Shown: positions 17,587-26,582 of the stretch, in pieces
Layout: each line of letters opens with the position of its first letter
Numbering within the stretch: position 1 is the stretch's first letter
The notes under the pieces: generated by a model
Database searches by the model: none
Seen by the model: only the letters and a program-made list of their open reading frames with translations
What the model was told of the DNA's origin: nothing
Position numbers and translations under genes: made by a program
Source: Microbispora rosea
GTDB taxonomy: Bacteria > Actinomycetota > Actinomycetes > Streptosporangiales > Streptosporangiaceae
Assembly: GCF_900156315.1 (NCBI RefSeq)
Contig: NZ_FTNI01000015.1
Span: 124,001-188,000 of the forward strand
Direction of reading: 5' to 3'
Length of the DNA stretch: 64,000 nucleotides

Positions 17587-19659
17587 GTGGGTGACAGCAG
17601 CGTGGACGGCCGGGCGGCGGACCTCGCCCCCGCGGTCCCGGACGCCGCGGTCCCGGACGCCGTGGGTGCGGACGCCGGGGCTCCGGACGTCGCTGCCCTG
17701 GGCGACGCGGCTTCCGCCGGCGACGGCCATCCGGCTTCCGGCGCCGTTGCCCTGGGCAACGCTGCTCTAGATGATGCCGCCCCGGGCGACGCGGCTTTCG
17801 GCGACGCGATCCTCGACGACGCCGATGAGGGCCTCGCGCGTGCGGTCCTGGCCGGCTCCCCCGACGCGATCGTCGCGCTCGACCGCGACCTGGCGGTGCT
17901 GAGCTGGAACGCGGCGGCCGAGCGGCTGTTCGGCTGGCCCGCGTCCGATCTGCTGGGCAGGCGGGCCCCGCTTGTGCCCGACGAGCTGATGGCCGAGCAC
18001 AACGCCGTGCTCGAACGCGTACGCGCGGGCGGCCGGGTGTCGCTGACCACCAAGCGCCTCCACCGCGACGGGCGGCTGCTCGATCTGCGGGTGGACACGA
18101 GCGCGTTGTGCTCGCCGTCCGGCGTCCTGCTGGGCTACGTGAGCGTCTACCACGCCGCCGAGGACGACGACGCCGCGCACGGCAGGATGGTGCGCCGCGC
18201 CCGACTGGTGCGGCGGCTGACGGACGTGGTCGGCGACATCAACGCCGAGCTTGACCTGCCCGTCGTCCTCGACCGCATCGCCGCGAGCCTGACCGAGCTG
18301 ACCGGCGCCGACGCCGGCGGTTTCGTGTCCATCGAGGGGGAGCGGCTGCGCCTGGTCGGCGTCCACCAGTTGCCGGAGACGCTGCGCGGGGCCACCGCGG
18401 GGCTGCACACCAGCCTGGTCGCCAAGCTGCTGCGCACCGGCAAGACCGTGCTGCTCGAGACCGGCCCCGAGGGCTTCCAGGACCTGATCTGGGCGCGGGT
18501 GCCCGGCCTGCACACGATCGCCGTCGGCATCGCCGCCGTGGGCGGGCGTCCCTATGGAGCGCTCTACGCGTTGTTCGCCCGGCGCAAGGCGAGCCATCTG
18601 GAGCTCGAACTGCTCGAACTCCTCGCCGGGCACGCCGGCATCGCGGTCGCCAACGCCATGGCCTACCAGGACGCGGTGCGGCAGCGCGCCCACGAGCGGG
18701 CCGTCTTCGACGCCAGCGCCGACGGCATCGCGGTGCTGGACGGCGCGGGCGCGGTCGTCCGGTGGAACCCTGCGGCGGCCGAGCTGACGGACCACCCGGC
18801 GGACCGGGTCATCGGCAGGCCGTTGCCCTTCCCGCTGCCGGCGCCGGGGGAGAAGCTCACCTTCCAGCTCCCGTCCGGCCGATGGCTCGACGTGCTGTGC
18901 GCGGAGATCCGGGAGACAGGGGAGACCGTCGTCGACTTCCGCGACGTCACCCGGGCCAAGGAGCTGGAGGAGGCCAAGGACCTGTTCCTCGCCACCACCA
19001 GCCACGAGCTGCGTACGCCGATCACGATCGTGCACGGCTTCGCCAGCACGCTCGACTCGCGGTGGGACCACCTGTCCGACGAGGAGCGGCGTTCGGCGGT
19101 CCACACGATCGCCGAGCGCGCCCGCTCGCTCGGGCAGCTCATGGACCACCTGCTGCTCGGCGCGCGGGCGGGCGCGGAGGAGCTGAAGGTCAGGGTCGAG
19201 CCCTTCGACCTGGCCGCCCGGGTGCACGCGGCGACGCTCGGGCTGCCGGTGCTGTCCGACCGGCACCGGCTGGAGGTCGACATCCCACCCGATCTCCCCT
19301 TCGTGTACGGGGACGCGCTCGCCACCGACATCCTCCTCGCCCAGCTGCTGGAGAACGCGTTCAAGTACTCCCCCGACGGCGGCCTGATCCGGGTCGAGGC
19401 GTGGCCGGAGGACGACCGGGTCGTGCTGGTGGTGGACGACGAGGGAGTGGGCATCGCGGCGGGCGACCGGGAGCGGATCTTCGAGCGGTTCGTCCAGGCC
19501 GACAGCGGCAACCGGCGCAGGTTCGGCGGGGTCGGGCTCGGGCTCTACATCGTGCGCAACCTCGCCCGCGCCCAGGGCGGAGACGTCGCCGCGCTGGCCC
19601 GATCCGGTGGGGGAACCCGGATGCGGCTGGTGTTGAACTCCGCAGGATCTTCATCCTGA
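17587..19659 (+). CDS. Soluble PAS-GAF-PAS hybrid sensor histidine kinase
   Basis: A 690-residue cytoplasmic kinase without TM segments. A low-complexity Ala/Asp/Pro/Gly N-terminus (1-80) precedes PAS (about 83-190), GAF (about 218-358), a second PAS (about 368-455), HisKA with the phospho-acceptor His473 in TTSHELRTP, and HATPase_c (about 570-685) with N-box LLENAFKYSP, G1 DDEGVGI and G2 GVGLGLY. No response regulator is adjacent. The next gene is an RsbW-like ATPase, so it may feed a partner-switch pathway. The N-terminal start is uncertain because the leading GDA/PDA run could be entered at several GTG codons. Confidence 0.88.
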   Translation: MGDSSVDGRAADLAPAVPDAAVPDAVGADAGAPDVAALGDAASAGDGHPASGAVALGNAALDDAAPGDAAFGDAILDDADEGLARAVLAGSPDAIVALDRDLAVLSWNAAAERLFGWPASDLLGRRAPLVPDELMAEHNAVLERVRAGGRVSLTTKRLHRDGRLLDLRVDTSALCSPSGVLLGYVSVYHAAEDDDAAHGRMVRRARLVRRLTDVVGDINAELDLPVVLDRIAASLTELTGADAGGFVSIEGERLRLVGVHQLPETLRGATAGLHTSLVAKLLRTGKTVLLETGPEGFQDLIWARVPGLHTIAVGIAAVGGRPYGALYALFARRKASHLELELLELLAGHAGIAVANAMAYQDAVRQRAHERAVFDASADGIAVLDGAGAVVRWNPAAAELTDHPADRVIGRPLPFPLPAPGEKLTFQLPSGRWLDVLCAEIRETGETVVDFRDVTRAKELEEAKDLFLATTSHELRTPITIVHGFASTLDSRWDHLSDEERRSAVHTIAERARSLGQLMDHLLLGARAGAEELKVRVEPFDLAARVHAATLGLPVLSDRHRLEVDIPPDLPFVYGDALATDILLAQLLENAFKYSPDGGLIRVEAWPEDDRVVLVVDDEGVGIAAGDRERIFERFVQADSGNRRRFGGVGLGLYIVRNLARAQGGDVAALARSGGGTRMRLVLNSAGSSS

Positions 19660-19809
19660 TAAGACAGATCGGAGCGTGGCGTCACCACTTAAGGACTGAA
19701 CTATTGTCCAATGTGCACAAGCTGTGATCCGGGGCACGGTTTCCCGGCCGAGTAAGCGGGGCATTTCGGTCGTACTGGCTTGTGCAGCAGGAACGGGGGG
19801 ATCGGGGAG

Positions 19810-20262
19810 GTGAGTGCGTCGAGCGTCGTGATGCTGCCGTACGCACCGTCGAGCGTCGCCGTCGCACGTCAGCGCCTCAGCGCCGATCTTTCGAGCGCGG
19901 GGCTGCTCGCCTCCGCTGTCGACGACGTCGTTCTGATCATGAGCGAACTGCTGAGCAACGCGCTGCGACACGCCCATCCTCTCCCGTCCGGGCAGCTCAA
20001 AGTGGCGTGGCTGTGCTCGGACACCCAGGTCGAGGTGGCCGTGAGCGACGGGGGCGCGTATACGGAACCCCGCGCGGGCCGCCCGACTCTCTCGTCCCTC
20101 GGCGGTCGCGGACTCGGCATCGTCGAATACCTGGCCGAGCGCTGGGGAGTCAGGCACGAGGAGGAGACGACCACCGTCTGGGCCGTCGTCCCCGCCTCAT
20201 GGCCCGCCCAGAACGGGCATCATGAGCTGTCCGAAACCCCGGTGCTGCGCGAGGTCGGCTGA
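19810..20262 (+). CDS. RsbW/SpoIIAB-like ATP-binding protein (HATPase_c_2)
   Basis: About 150 residues, with the Bergerat fold of anti-sigma kinases: N-box IMSELLSNALRHA, G1 VAVSDGG and G2 GGRGLGIVEYL. It also carries the Trp-containing end (RWGVRHEE...VWAVVP) seen in the many Streptomyces-type regulatory ATPases. It could phosphorylate an anti-anti-sigma partner such as the STAS protein at 26.6 kb, but no sigma factor adjoins. The start is uncertain (GTG 19810; alternatives TTG 19780 and ATG 19831). Confidence 0.85.
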   Translation: MSASSVVMLPYAPSSVAVARQRLSADLSSAGLLASAVDDVVLIMSELLSNALRHAHPLPSGQLKVAWLCSDTQVEVAVSDGGAYTEPRAGRPTLSSLGGRGLGIVEYLAERWGVRHEEETTTVWAVVPASWPAQNGHHELSETPVLREVG

Positions 20263-20346
20263 GCGTCCCCGCCGCTACGCCGCGCCCATGTCGTCACGCT
20301 GCGCTTTCGCCGTCGCGCTGTGTGCTCTGCCGTCGCGTGCTCGCTG

Positions 20347-20517
20347 TCACGCCGTTCTCCCGTCGTTACGCTTCGCCTCGCCGCCGAAGGCGTGCTCCAT
20401 GCAGACCAGGTCGTCCCGGGAGTCCCACGACTCGGTGACGATGAAGCCGAGCCGCTCGTAGAGAGCGATCGCGGTCGTCCGCCAGCGCCACACCGACAGC
20501 CGTACCGCTGCCCGCGG
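20347..20517 (-). pseudogene. C-terminal remnant of a GNAT acetyltransferase
   Basis: Translation of the minus strand gives about 56 residues with the GNAT acetyl-CoA/C-terminal signature ALYERLGFIVTESWDSRDD followed by LVCMEHAF and a stop at 20347. No N-terminal half or start exists, because the frame runs directly into the stop codon of the yidC gene at 20518. It appears to be a truncated acetyltransferase left beside yidC. Confidence 0.65.
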
Positions 20518-21180
20518 TCACGCCGTGCGCGGATAGAGCACGGCCCGCTCGGCCGTCGTCCAGGCGCTGCTCACGAGCAGGTAGACACCCGCCGCGAGTG
20601 GGAGGAAGGCCGCCACGGCCACGGTCCAGAACGGTGTGAGGAGCTGGATGCGCCGCATCGGAGCCGTGGGCTCGACCCTGCGGGCGGCGATCACGGCCAC
20701 GGCCACGAGCAGCGCCAGCAGCACCGCGAACACCGCGACCGGCGGGCTGACCAGGCCCGCCCCGGCGACCGCGGCCGCGAGGTGCTCCCCCAGCGGCACG
20801 CCGAGCACGCTCTGCGCCAGCAGCAGGTTCGGGTGCCCCGCGATCACGGCGGCGGTGAACAGCCGGTAGGTCACCATGAAGAACGGCGACTGTGCGAACG
20901 CCGGAAGGTAACCGGTGAACTGGCCGACGCCCTCCTTGGCGTACACCGCGTTCACCTCACGCATGAGCCGCTGCGGGTCGTTCTTCCACCGTGTGCGGAG
21001 CCTGTCCACCTGGGGAGCGAGCCGCGTCCTGATCCGCTGGGCACGGGCGACGCGGACGCTCAGCGGCAGCAGCGACAGCCGTACGGCGAGGGTGACGAGG
21101 ACGATCGCGAGCCCGCCGCCGGTGACCGAGCTGAGCGCCTCGATGACCCGGTAGGCGGGGTCGAGCACGAAGTCGAACAT
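20518..21180 (-). CDS. yidC2: YidC/Oxa1-family membrane insertase paralogue
   Basis: A 220-residue polytopic protein. The first TM begins near residue 15, followed by a cytoplasmic basic hairpin (VARAQRIRTRLAPQVDRLRTRW) and four further hydrophobic helices, the usual layout of a Gram-positive-type YidC. It lacks the long C-terminal tail and the lipoprotein signal of the primary enzyme, so it is likely a second, specialised copy; the symbol is only positional. ATG 21180 is used. It is the third gene of a membrane-protein operon with DUF6412 and a 55-residue hydrophobic protein. Confidence 0.88.
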   Translation of the reverse strand: MFDFVLDPAYRVIEALSSVTGGGLAIVLVTLAVRLSLLPLSVRVARAQRIRTRLAPQVDRLRTRWKNDPQRLMREVNAVYAKEGVGQFTGYLPAFAQSPFFMVTYRLFTAAVIAGHPNLLLAQSVLGVPLGEHLAAAVAGAGLVSPPVAVFAVLLALLVAVAVIAARRVEPTAPMRRIQLLTPFWTVAVAAFLPLAAGVYLLVSSAWTTAERAVLYPRTA

Positions 21181-21248
21181 GGGAAGCCTCTGTGGCCTTC
21201 TGCCGATGGATGAGGGCATGACGAAAGCGCTCGCGACCGGATGGCCGG

Positions 21249-21530
21249 TCAGACGAGCGCGGGGCTTCCTGATGGTGCGCGGGGACGGGGACGGCCGGGC
21301 GCGCCGGGATCGCGCAGCCTGACCATCGCCGTCTCACCGGTGTACGACGGCCTGCCCGGCCCCTGACGCAGAACGGGGACACCGGTCAGCCGGCAGAGCA
21401 TCCAGGCGAACACCAGGACGGCCAAGCCGGCCAGGCCGGCCGCGGTCAGCGCGCCGGGGCCCGAGGGCCCGGCGGCCAACCCGGCCAGCAGCCAGACGAG
21501 CGATCCGACGGCGGCCTGGAGAGCGTTCAC
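21249..21530 (-). CDS. Small membrane protein, DUF6412-like
   Basis: A 93-residue protein with two hydrophobic helices (about 5-20 and 27-49) and a soluble tail ending in a conserved-looking DPGAPGRPRPRAPS segment. Genes of this type repeatedly sit directly before a second yidC in actinomycetes, which is the basis for the assignment. GTG 21530 lies one base after the stop of the preceding small gene, and the yidC start follows 68 bp downstream. Function unknown. Confidence 0.7.
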   Translation of the reverse strand: MNALQAAVGSLVWLLAGLAAGPSGPGALTAAGLAGLAVLVFAWMLCRLTGVPVLRQGPGRPSYTGETAMVRLRDPGAPGRPRPRAPSGSPALV

Positions 21531-21531
21531 G

Positions 21532-21699
21532 TCAGCGGGACAGCTTCCCGACGACGGTGACCGCGACAACGACGACGAGGGCGATGATCCCGATGATGAA
21601 CAGGAACTTCAACGTCGCGAACAGCGCGGGGATCACGAGTCCGAACACCAGCCACAGGGCCAGGAGGATCCCCAGTACGGTCAGTACGGTACGGGCCAT
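21532..21699 (-). CDS. 55-residue hydrophobic membrane protein
   Basis: Almost entirely two TM helices (TVLTVLGILLALWLVFGLVI and the FLFIIGIIALVVVVAVTVV region) with a short basic end. ATG 21699 gives the length I know for similar actinobacterial small membrane proteins; the frame is also open to ATG 21771, which would add 24 residues. It is first in the DUF6412-yidC2 operon, with a 1-bp gap to the next start. Function unknown. Confidence 0.6.
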   Translation of the reverse strand: MARTVLTVLGILLALWLVFGLVIPALFATLKFLFIIGIIALVVVVAVTVVGKLSR

Positions 21700-21890
21700 G
21701 GCCCCAAGGTACGCGGTGACACCGACAACCGCGAGCTTGATCCAGAATCGGTTCACATACCCGCGATCCATGAGGTTTCACGTGAATCATCGTGTTCGGC
21801 GGCGAATGGCCAGGACTGCTCGCGCGGCCGGTTCTTACGAGACGGTGACGGGGCTCGGCCGGGTGGTCCGGCGGACGTACCGTTGAATCC

Positions 21891-22604
21891 GTGCCTGCGC
21901 CGAAGACTCCCCCGAATCCCGCCCGTGTCCTCGTGGTGGACGACGACCCCACCGTCGCCGAGGTGGTGGCCCGCTATCTGGAGCGGGACGGGCACGAGGT
22001 CGAGTGCGTGGGCGACGGGGCCGAGGCGCTGCGGCGGGCCCTGGCCGACCCGCCCGACCTGATGGTGCTCGACCTGATGCTGCCCAAGCTCGACGGCCTG
22101 CAGGTCTGCCGCAAGCTGCGGGAGCGGTGGCCCGTCCCGGTGATCATGCTGACCGCCCTCGGGGAGGAGATGGACCGGGTGGTCGGCCTGGAGACCGGCG
22201 CCGACGACTACGTGGCGAAGCCGTTCAGCCCGCGCGAACTGGCCCTGCGGGTGCAGTCCGTGCTGCGGCGGGCCCGCGGCGCACTGGTGCCGACGGGCAC
22301 CGGAGTGTTGCGCGACGGCGACCTCGTGGTGGACGTCGGCGCCCACGAGGTGCGCCTGGGCGGAAAGGAGATCACGCTGACCGCCCGGGAGTTCGACCTG
22401 CTCGTCTACCTGCTGCGCAACCCCCGTCAGGCGTTCAGCCGCACGGCCCTGCTCGACCAGGTCTGGGGCTGGTCGTTCGGTGACTCCTCCACGGTGACGG
22501 TCCACGTGCGCAGGCTGCGGGAGAAGATCGAGGTCGACCCCACCGATCCGCGCCGCATCGTCACGGTCTGGGGCGTCGGCTACCGCTACGAGCCCCTGCC
22601 GTGA
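21891..22604 (+). CDS. OmpR/PhoB-family response regulator
   Basis: A 237-residue two-component regulator with a receiver domain (about 12-125). The acidic pocket is VDDDP, the phospho-acceptor Asp is in MVLDLMLPKLDG and the switch Lys is in VAKPFSP. A winged-helix DNA-binding domain (about 145-235) carries LTAREFDLLVYLLRNP and VTVHVRRLREKIE. The start is GTG 21891. Its stop overlaps the kinase start by 4 bp. The target is unknown; the convergent multicopper oxidase pair downstream is a neighbour worth testing. Confidence 0.95.
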   Translation: MPAPKTPPNPARVLVVDDDPTVAEVVARYLERDGHEVECVGDGAEALRRALADPPDLMVLDLMLPKLDGLQVCRKLRERWPVPVIMLTALGEEMDRVVGLETGADDYVAKPFSPRELALRVQSVLRRARGALVPTGTGVLRDGDLVVDVGAHEVRLGGKEITLTAREFDLLVYLLRNPRQAFSRTALLDQVWGWSFGDSSTVTVHVRRLREKIEVDPTDPRRIVTVWGVGYRYEPLP

Positions 22605-23716
22605 TCGTCCAGATCGTCGCGGTCGCCGCCGGCCTCGGCCTCGTCATCGCGGCCCTCGGTCTGGCGCTGCTGCGGGTGCTGCGCCGCCGGTCCATCGGCG
22701 TGATGCTCGCGGTCGTCGCGGCCGTGACGGTCGCCGCGACGCTGGCCGGGGTGGTCGCCATCACCCTTGCCATGATCATCGACGGGGGGCCGAAGAACAT
22801 CGTGCTCAGTGTCGTCGCCATCGGTGGCCTGGTCGGCCTCGGCGTCGCGCTGGTGAACGCCCGCACTGTGGTGCACGCCAGCAGGAGCCTCGTCGGCGCG
22901 CTGGAGCGCGTGCCGCCCTCCGGCCGGTTCACCCCGCCGCCCGCGCCGCTCCCCGCCGAGCTGCAAACGATCAGCACCGCACTCGAGCAGGCGTACGAGC
23001 GGCTGCGGCTGGGCCACGAGCGTGAGCGGGCGCTGGAGAGCGCGCGCCGCGAACTGGTCGCCTGGGTGAGCCACGACCTGCGCACTCCCCTCGCGGGCAT
23101 GCGGGCGATGGTGGAGGCCCTGGAGGACGGGGTGGCCGACGACCCCGAGACCGTCAAGCGCTACCACGTCCAGATCAGGGTGGAGGTCGACCGGCTCGCC
23201 GGGATGGTGGAGGACCTGTTCGAGCTGTCGCGCATCCACGCGGGCACGCTGCGGCCCAGGCTGACCCGTACGGGGCTCGGCGACCTCGTCGCGGACACCC
23301 TCGCCGCCGTCGAACCGCTGGCCCGCGCCGAGGGCGTGCACCTGACCGGCGAGGCGGACCCGCGGGTCCCGGTGTCCGCGGACGCCGGGCAACTCGGCCG
23401 GGCCGTACGCAACCTGGTGGTGAACGCCATCCGCCACACGCCCGCCGGGGGCACGGTCGTCGTGCGGGCGGTGGCGGAGGGGACGATCGCCCGCCTGTCG
23501 GTGCTGGACGGCTGCGGCGGCATTCCGGAGGCGGACCTTCCCCGGGTCTTCGACGTGGCGTTCCGTGGCGAGGCGGCGCGGACGCCCGGCCCCGACGGCG
23601 GCGCCGGGCTCGGCCTCGCGATCGCGCGCGGCATCGTGGAGGCCCACGACGGCGAGATCGGCGTGGTCAACGAGGGTCCCGGCTGCCTGTTCACGATCAC
23701 GCTGCCCCTGGCCTGA
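22601..23716 (+). CDS. Two-TM sensor histidine kinase
   Basis: A 371-residue membrane kinase coupled to the OmpR regulator. Three hydrophobic segments occupy residues 1-90, with almost no extracytoplasmic loop, suggesting it senses within or at the membrane. HisKA carries the phospho-acceptor His in VSHDLRTPLAG. HATPase_c has N-box LVVNAIRHTP, G1 LDGCGGI and G2 GAGLGLAIARG. G1 has Gly-Cys in place of the usual Asp-X-Gly context (DGCGGI), which is mildly unusual but keeps the key Asp. Confidence 0.93.
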   Translation: MIVQIVAVAAGLGLVIAALGLALLRVLRRRSIGVMLAVVAAVTVAATLAGVVAITLAMIIDGGPKNIVLSVVAIGGLVGLGVALVNARTVVHASRSLVGALERVPPSGRFTPPPAPLPAELQTISTALEQAYERLRLGHERERALESARRELVAWVSHDLRTPLAGMRAMVEALEDGVADDPETVKRYHVQIRVEVDRLAGMVEDLFELSRIHAGTLRPRLTRTGLGDLVADTLAAVEPLARAEGVHLTGEADPRVPVSADAGQLGRAVRNLVVNAIRHTPAGGTVVVRAVAEGTIARLSVLDGCGGIPEADLPRVFDVAFRGEAARTPGPDGGAGLGLAIARGIVEAHDGEIGVVNEGPGCLFTITLPLA

Positions 23717-23770
23717 CGGCGCGTCGGCCGACCTACGTGATCAGGTTCGCCCACAGGCCCCGGCAGGGAC

Positions 23771-25306
23771 TCACTCCGGCTCGTTTCCCGCCGTCCCGCC
23801 CACGGTGAAGGGCGTGGTGACTCCCTCGTACATGAGGTGGGCGACCAGACCCTCCGTGGCGTGCGGCAGGTTGTGGCAGTGGTCCATCCAGATGCCCGGG
23901 TTGTCGGCGACGAAGGCGATGTCGTACGACTCGCCGGCGCCGACTTCGAGCGAGTCCACCCACCAGGGGCTTCCCGTCGCGCGCACGCCGTCGCGGCTCA
24001 GCACCACGGCGTGGTGGCCGTGCAGGTGCATCGGGTGCGGCTCGCCGCTGTCGTTGACGATCCGCACCCGCACCACGTCGCCCTCCGCGACGACGAACAT
24101 CGGCACGTCGGGGAACATGTGACCGTTGATCGTCCACCAGATGCCGGGACGTCCGTCCAGGAAGCCCGGACGGCGCCCGATCTCGTAGTCGAACCGCCGA
24201 TCGGGCCGGTCCGGGTCGAACCCGAGCGCCGCCCGCGTGCCGTAGGAGAGCAGGTCCAGCGAGGTCGCGGGCCGGGGGACGGCGGGCACGTCGTACGACC
24301 GCGAGCCGAGCACGACGCCGGCCGGGCCGCCGATGTGCACCCGCACCGGCGAGCCGTCCTCGGGCATGGTCACCTCGATGTCGGCCCGGCCTCCCGCCGT
24401 GACCATCGCGGCGGTGTCCCGTACGGGAGCGGGCTCGTGCAGGTCCGTGCCGTCGACTGCGGCGAGCCGGAACGGGGCGCCGGCGACCCATACGGGAGTC
24501 TGGCCGTTCTCCGTGTTGATCACCCGGACCCGCACCCGTTCGCCGGGGCGCGCCTCGGCGTGGACGTCTCCCTCCCGTCCGTTGATCGTGCGGACCCCGT
24601 CGTAGAGGTGCAGCAGCGCCACGACGTCGGCCGTGCCCGCCGGCGGTCGGGCAGCCGGGGTCACCACCAGGGCGCCGAGCAGACCGCGGCGCACCTGCTC
24701 GTGGGACACCTGGTGGGAGTGGTACCAGAAGGTGCCGGCCTGGCCGGCGACGAACCGGTAGGTGAACGACCTGCCCACGCCGACCGCGTCCTGGGTGACG
24801 CCGGCGACCCCGTCCGCAGCGTTGGGCACGTCGACGCCGTGCCAGTGCAGCGTGATGCCGTCCGGCACCGACTCGTTGACCAGGCGGACCTGCACCAGCT
24901 GCCCGACAGCCGCGTGGACGACCGGGCCGGGCGAGGCGCCGTTCAGCGTGTATCCGTCCACGGAGCGGCCGCCGGCCAGCCGGAACCGCTGCCTGCGCGC
25001 GACCAAAGTGATCACGACGTCGGCCGCGCGGTCCGGGTCGGCCGTCAGCGACGTCAGGCTGCGCGCCGACGCCGGGTGCGCCGAGTGCCCGCTGTGCTCC
25101 GCGTGCGAGCCGTGCGCGGAGGTGTCCGCGGCGGCCACGTGGGTCAGGGCGCCGCCGTAGTCCGCGTACCCCATGTCCATGACGGAGTACGCGCCGGGCA
25201 TGAGACTGTCCTGCCACATCCAGGCCGGCGGGCCGAGCAGGGCGATGGTCGCGGCGCCCGCCAGGGCGAGCCGGAGGCGGGCGCCGCGACGGCGAGTCCC
25301 TTCCAT
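23771..25306 (-). CDS. Multicopper oxidase (laccase-like), exported
   Basis: A 511-residue three-cupredoxin-domain oxidase. The N-terminus has Arg residues and a hydrophobic helix (about 12-32), consistent with export or membrane anchoring. All four copper motifs are present: HWHG, WYHSH, HPMHLHGHH and HCHNLPHATEG. A His-rich stretch (residues about 55-75, HGSHAEHSGHSAHP) may bind metal. The axial Met of the type 1 site is not obvious at the usual place after the last motif; the sequence continues EGLVAHLMY, where Met is available. It follows a four-TM protein gene after 11 bp, so both are cotranscribed. Confidence 0.9.
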   Translation of the reverse strand: MEGTRRRGARLRLALAGAATIALLGPPAWMWQDSLMPGAYSVMDMGYADYGGALTHVAAADTSAHGSHAEHSGHSAHPASARSLTSLTADPDRAADVVITLVARRQRFRLAGGRSVDGYTLNGASPGPVVHAAVGQLVQVRLVNESVPDGITLHWHGVDVPNAADGVAGVTQDAVGVGRSFTYRFVAGQAGTFWYHSHQVSHEQVRRGLLGALVVTPAARPPAGTADVVALLHLYDGVRTINGREGDVHAEARPGERVRVRVINTENGQTPVWVAGAPFRLAAVDGTDLHEPAPVRDTAAMVTAGGRADIEVTMPEDGSPVRVHIGGPAGVVLGSRSYDVPAVPRPATSLDLLSYGTRAALGFDPDRPDRRFDYEIGRRPGFLDGRPGIWWTINGHMFPDVPMFVVAEGDVVRVRIVNDSGEPHPMHLHGHHAVVLSRDGVRATGSPWWVDSLEVGAGESYDIAFVADNPGIWMDHCHNLPHATEGLVAHLMYEGVTTPFTVGGTAGNEPE

Positions 25307-25317
25307 GCGCGATGTCG

Positions 25318-25788
25318 TCAGACGACGGTCTCGACGCGGGCGTGGGGCTGGGCGGTCGCGCCCGTCGCCGCCCGGCGGCCGCGGAGCGCGGCGTGGACGG
25401 CCGCGCCGAACAGCAGCAGCGCGTTCAGGCCGTGCAGGGCGCCCAGGGCGGTGATCTGGTGACCGAGGAGGCCCAGGGAGACCTGGACCGCGACGAGCAG
25501 GACCACGAGGGCGGCCCCCTTGACCGCGCCGGGGATCTTCGCGAAGAACGAGGAGACCAGCAGGAGCAGCGCGATCGTGGGGATGACCATCATCCCGTTC
25601 ATGCCGTGGACCACGAAGGCGAAGAACTCGGGGAACGCCATGTCGCCGCTCTCCGCGCTCGCCTTGTCGATCACTCCGCCCTGCTCGACGTACCTGAACA
25701 GCCCGGCGTCGCCGAGCACGACCATCATCGCCTGCACCGCGACCTCGGCCGCGACGAGTGAGGCCAGGACCTTGTAGACCAGTTTCAT
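25318..25788 (-). CDS. Four-TM membrane protein (DUF6220-like)
   Basis: A 156-residue protein with four predicted TM helices (about 5-24, 55-82, 88-108 and 115-135) and conserved-looking His residues in FVVHGMNGMM, LGHQITALGALHG and VHAAL. The paired His in helices could coordinate heme or copper. This resembles small cytochrome-b561-like or DUF6220 proteins. It is the first gene before the multicopper oxidase, suggesting electron transfer or copper handling for it. The assignment is by topology and context only. Confidence 0.65.
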   Translation of the reverse strand: MKLVYKVLASLVAAEVAVQAMMVVLGDAGLFRYVEQGGVIDKASAESGDMAFPEFFAFVVHGMNGMMVIPTIALLLLVSSFFAKIPGAVKGAALVVLLVAVQVSLGLLGHQITALGALHGLNALLLFGAAVHAALRGRRAATGATAQPHARVETVV

Positions 25789-25956
25789 GACGCTCTTCCC
25801 CTCCTGTGTCGGCCAGCGCACGTCTGCGCGCGCCGGCCCTTACACAGAGGAAGGTAGGGACGCCTCCATGGAGAACACTTAATGATGACTTGTAACTCTT
25901 GGCGTCGCCGGATCCCGGCACGAAAGCCCAGCTCGGCGCGGCTCTGGCCGCCCGGG

Positions 25957-26394
25957 TCACAGGTCGCGCTGGTGCTCCAGTTGGCCGCGCCAGGAGGGGA
26001 TGCCGGGTGCGGCCTCCCGCTGGCGCGGGGTGAACGCCTCCGCCATGGCCCGGAACGTGGGGCACGGCCAGCGCCACATGCAGCTCCGGCACCGCAGGAT
26101 CGGATTGGCCGGGTCGCTCGAGATGCCGCCCGCGTCTCTGGGCTGGTGCAGGTCGAGCAGCCGGATGCCGAGCTCGGAGAAGCTCAGCAGCTCCTCGCGC
26201 GCTTCGGAGAGGAAATCGAGGTCCTCGGCCGCCAGTCGGGCGCTGACCGGGACGTACCCCTCGCGGTTGACGAGGCCGCGCAGCGGCTCGGCCGCGTCGC
26301 GCCACGACGAGGCCTTCTCGGTGCGCACCTGGATGGTCTCCAGATGCTCACGCAGCACGCGCCGCTGTGGATCCTCGGGTATCTCAGTATTCAT
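25957..26394 (-). CDS. Conserved actinobacterial hypothetical protein with Cys-rich motif
   Basis: A 145-residue soluble protein of unknown function. A helical N-terminus precedes a C-terminal motif RCRSCMWRWPCPTFRAMAEAF with three close cysteines, which could bind metal or an Fe-S cluster. It is divergent from a STAS anti-sigma antagonist gene across 188 bp, a pairing I have seen in actinomycetes. ATG 26394 is used because upstream codons are unrelated. Confidence 0.65.
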   Translation of the reverse strand: MNTEIPEDPQRRVLREHLETIQVRTEKASSWRDAAEPLRGLVNREGYVPVSARLAAEDLDFLSEAREELLSFSELGIRLLDLHQPRDAGGISSDPANPILRCRSCMWRWPCPTFRAMAEAFTPRQREAAPGIPSWRGQLEHQRDL

Positions 26395-26582
26395 CTGCTC
26401 TCGGGCCCGCTGTGCTCGGCGCCCGCCCTCCTTTGCGAAGTGACGACCAAGACGCGGAGGTTCCGGGCCCTCCATCCGGCGACGCCGGTGTCGCATAGCG
26501 TCAAGCTTCGCGCACTCGGCGTTTACATGGGGCCGGAATCGGGGACAAAGGGCGGACGACTCTTCGACGAATACGATGGAGC

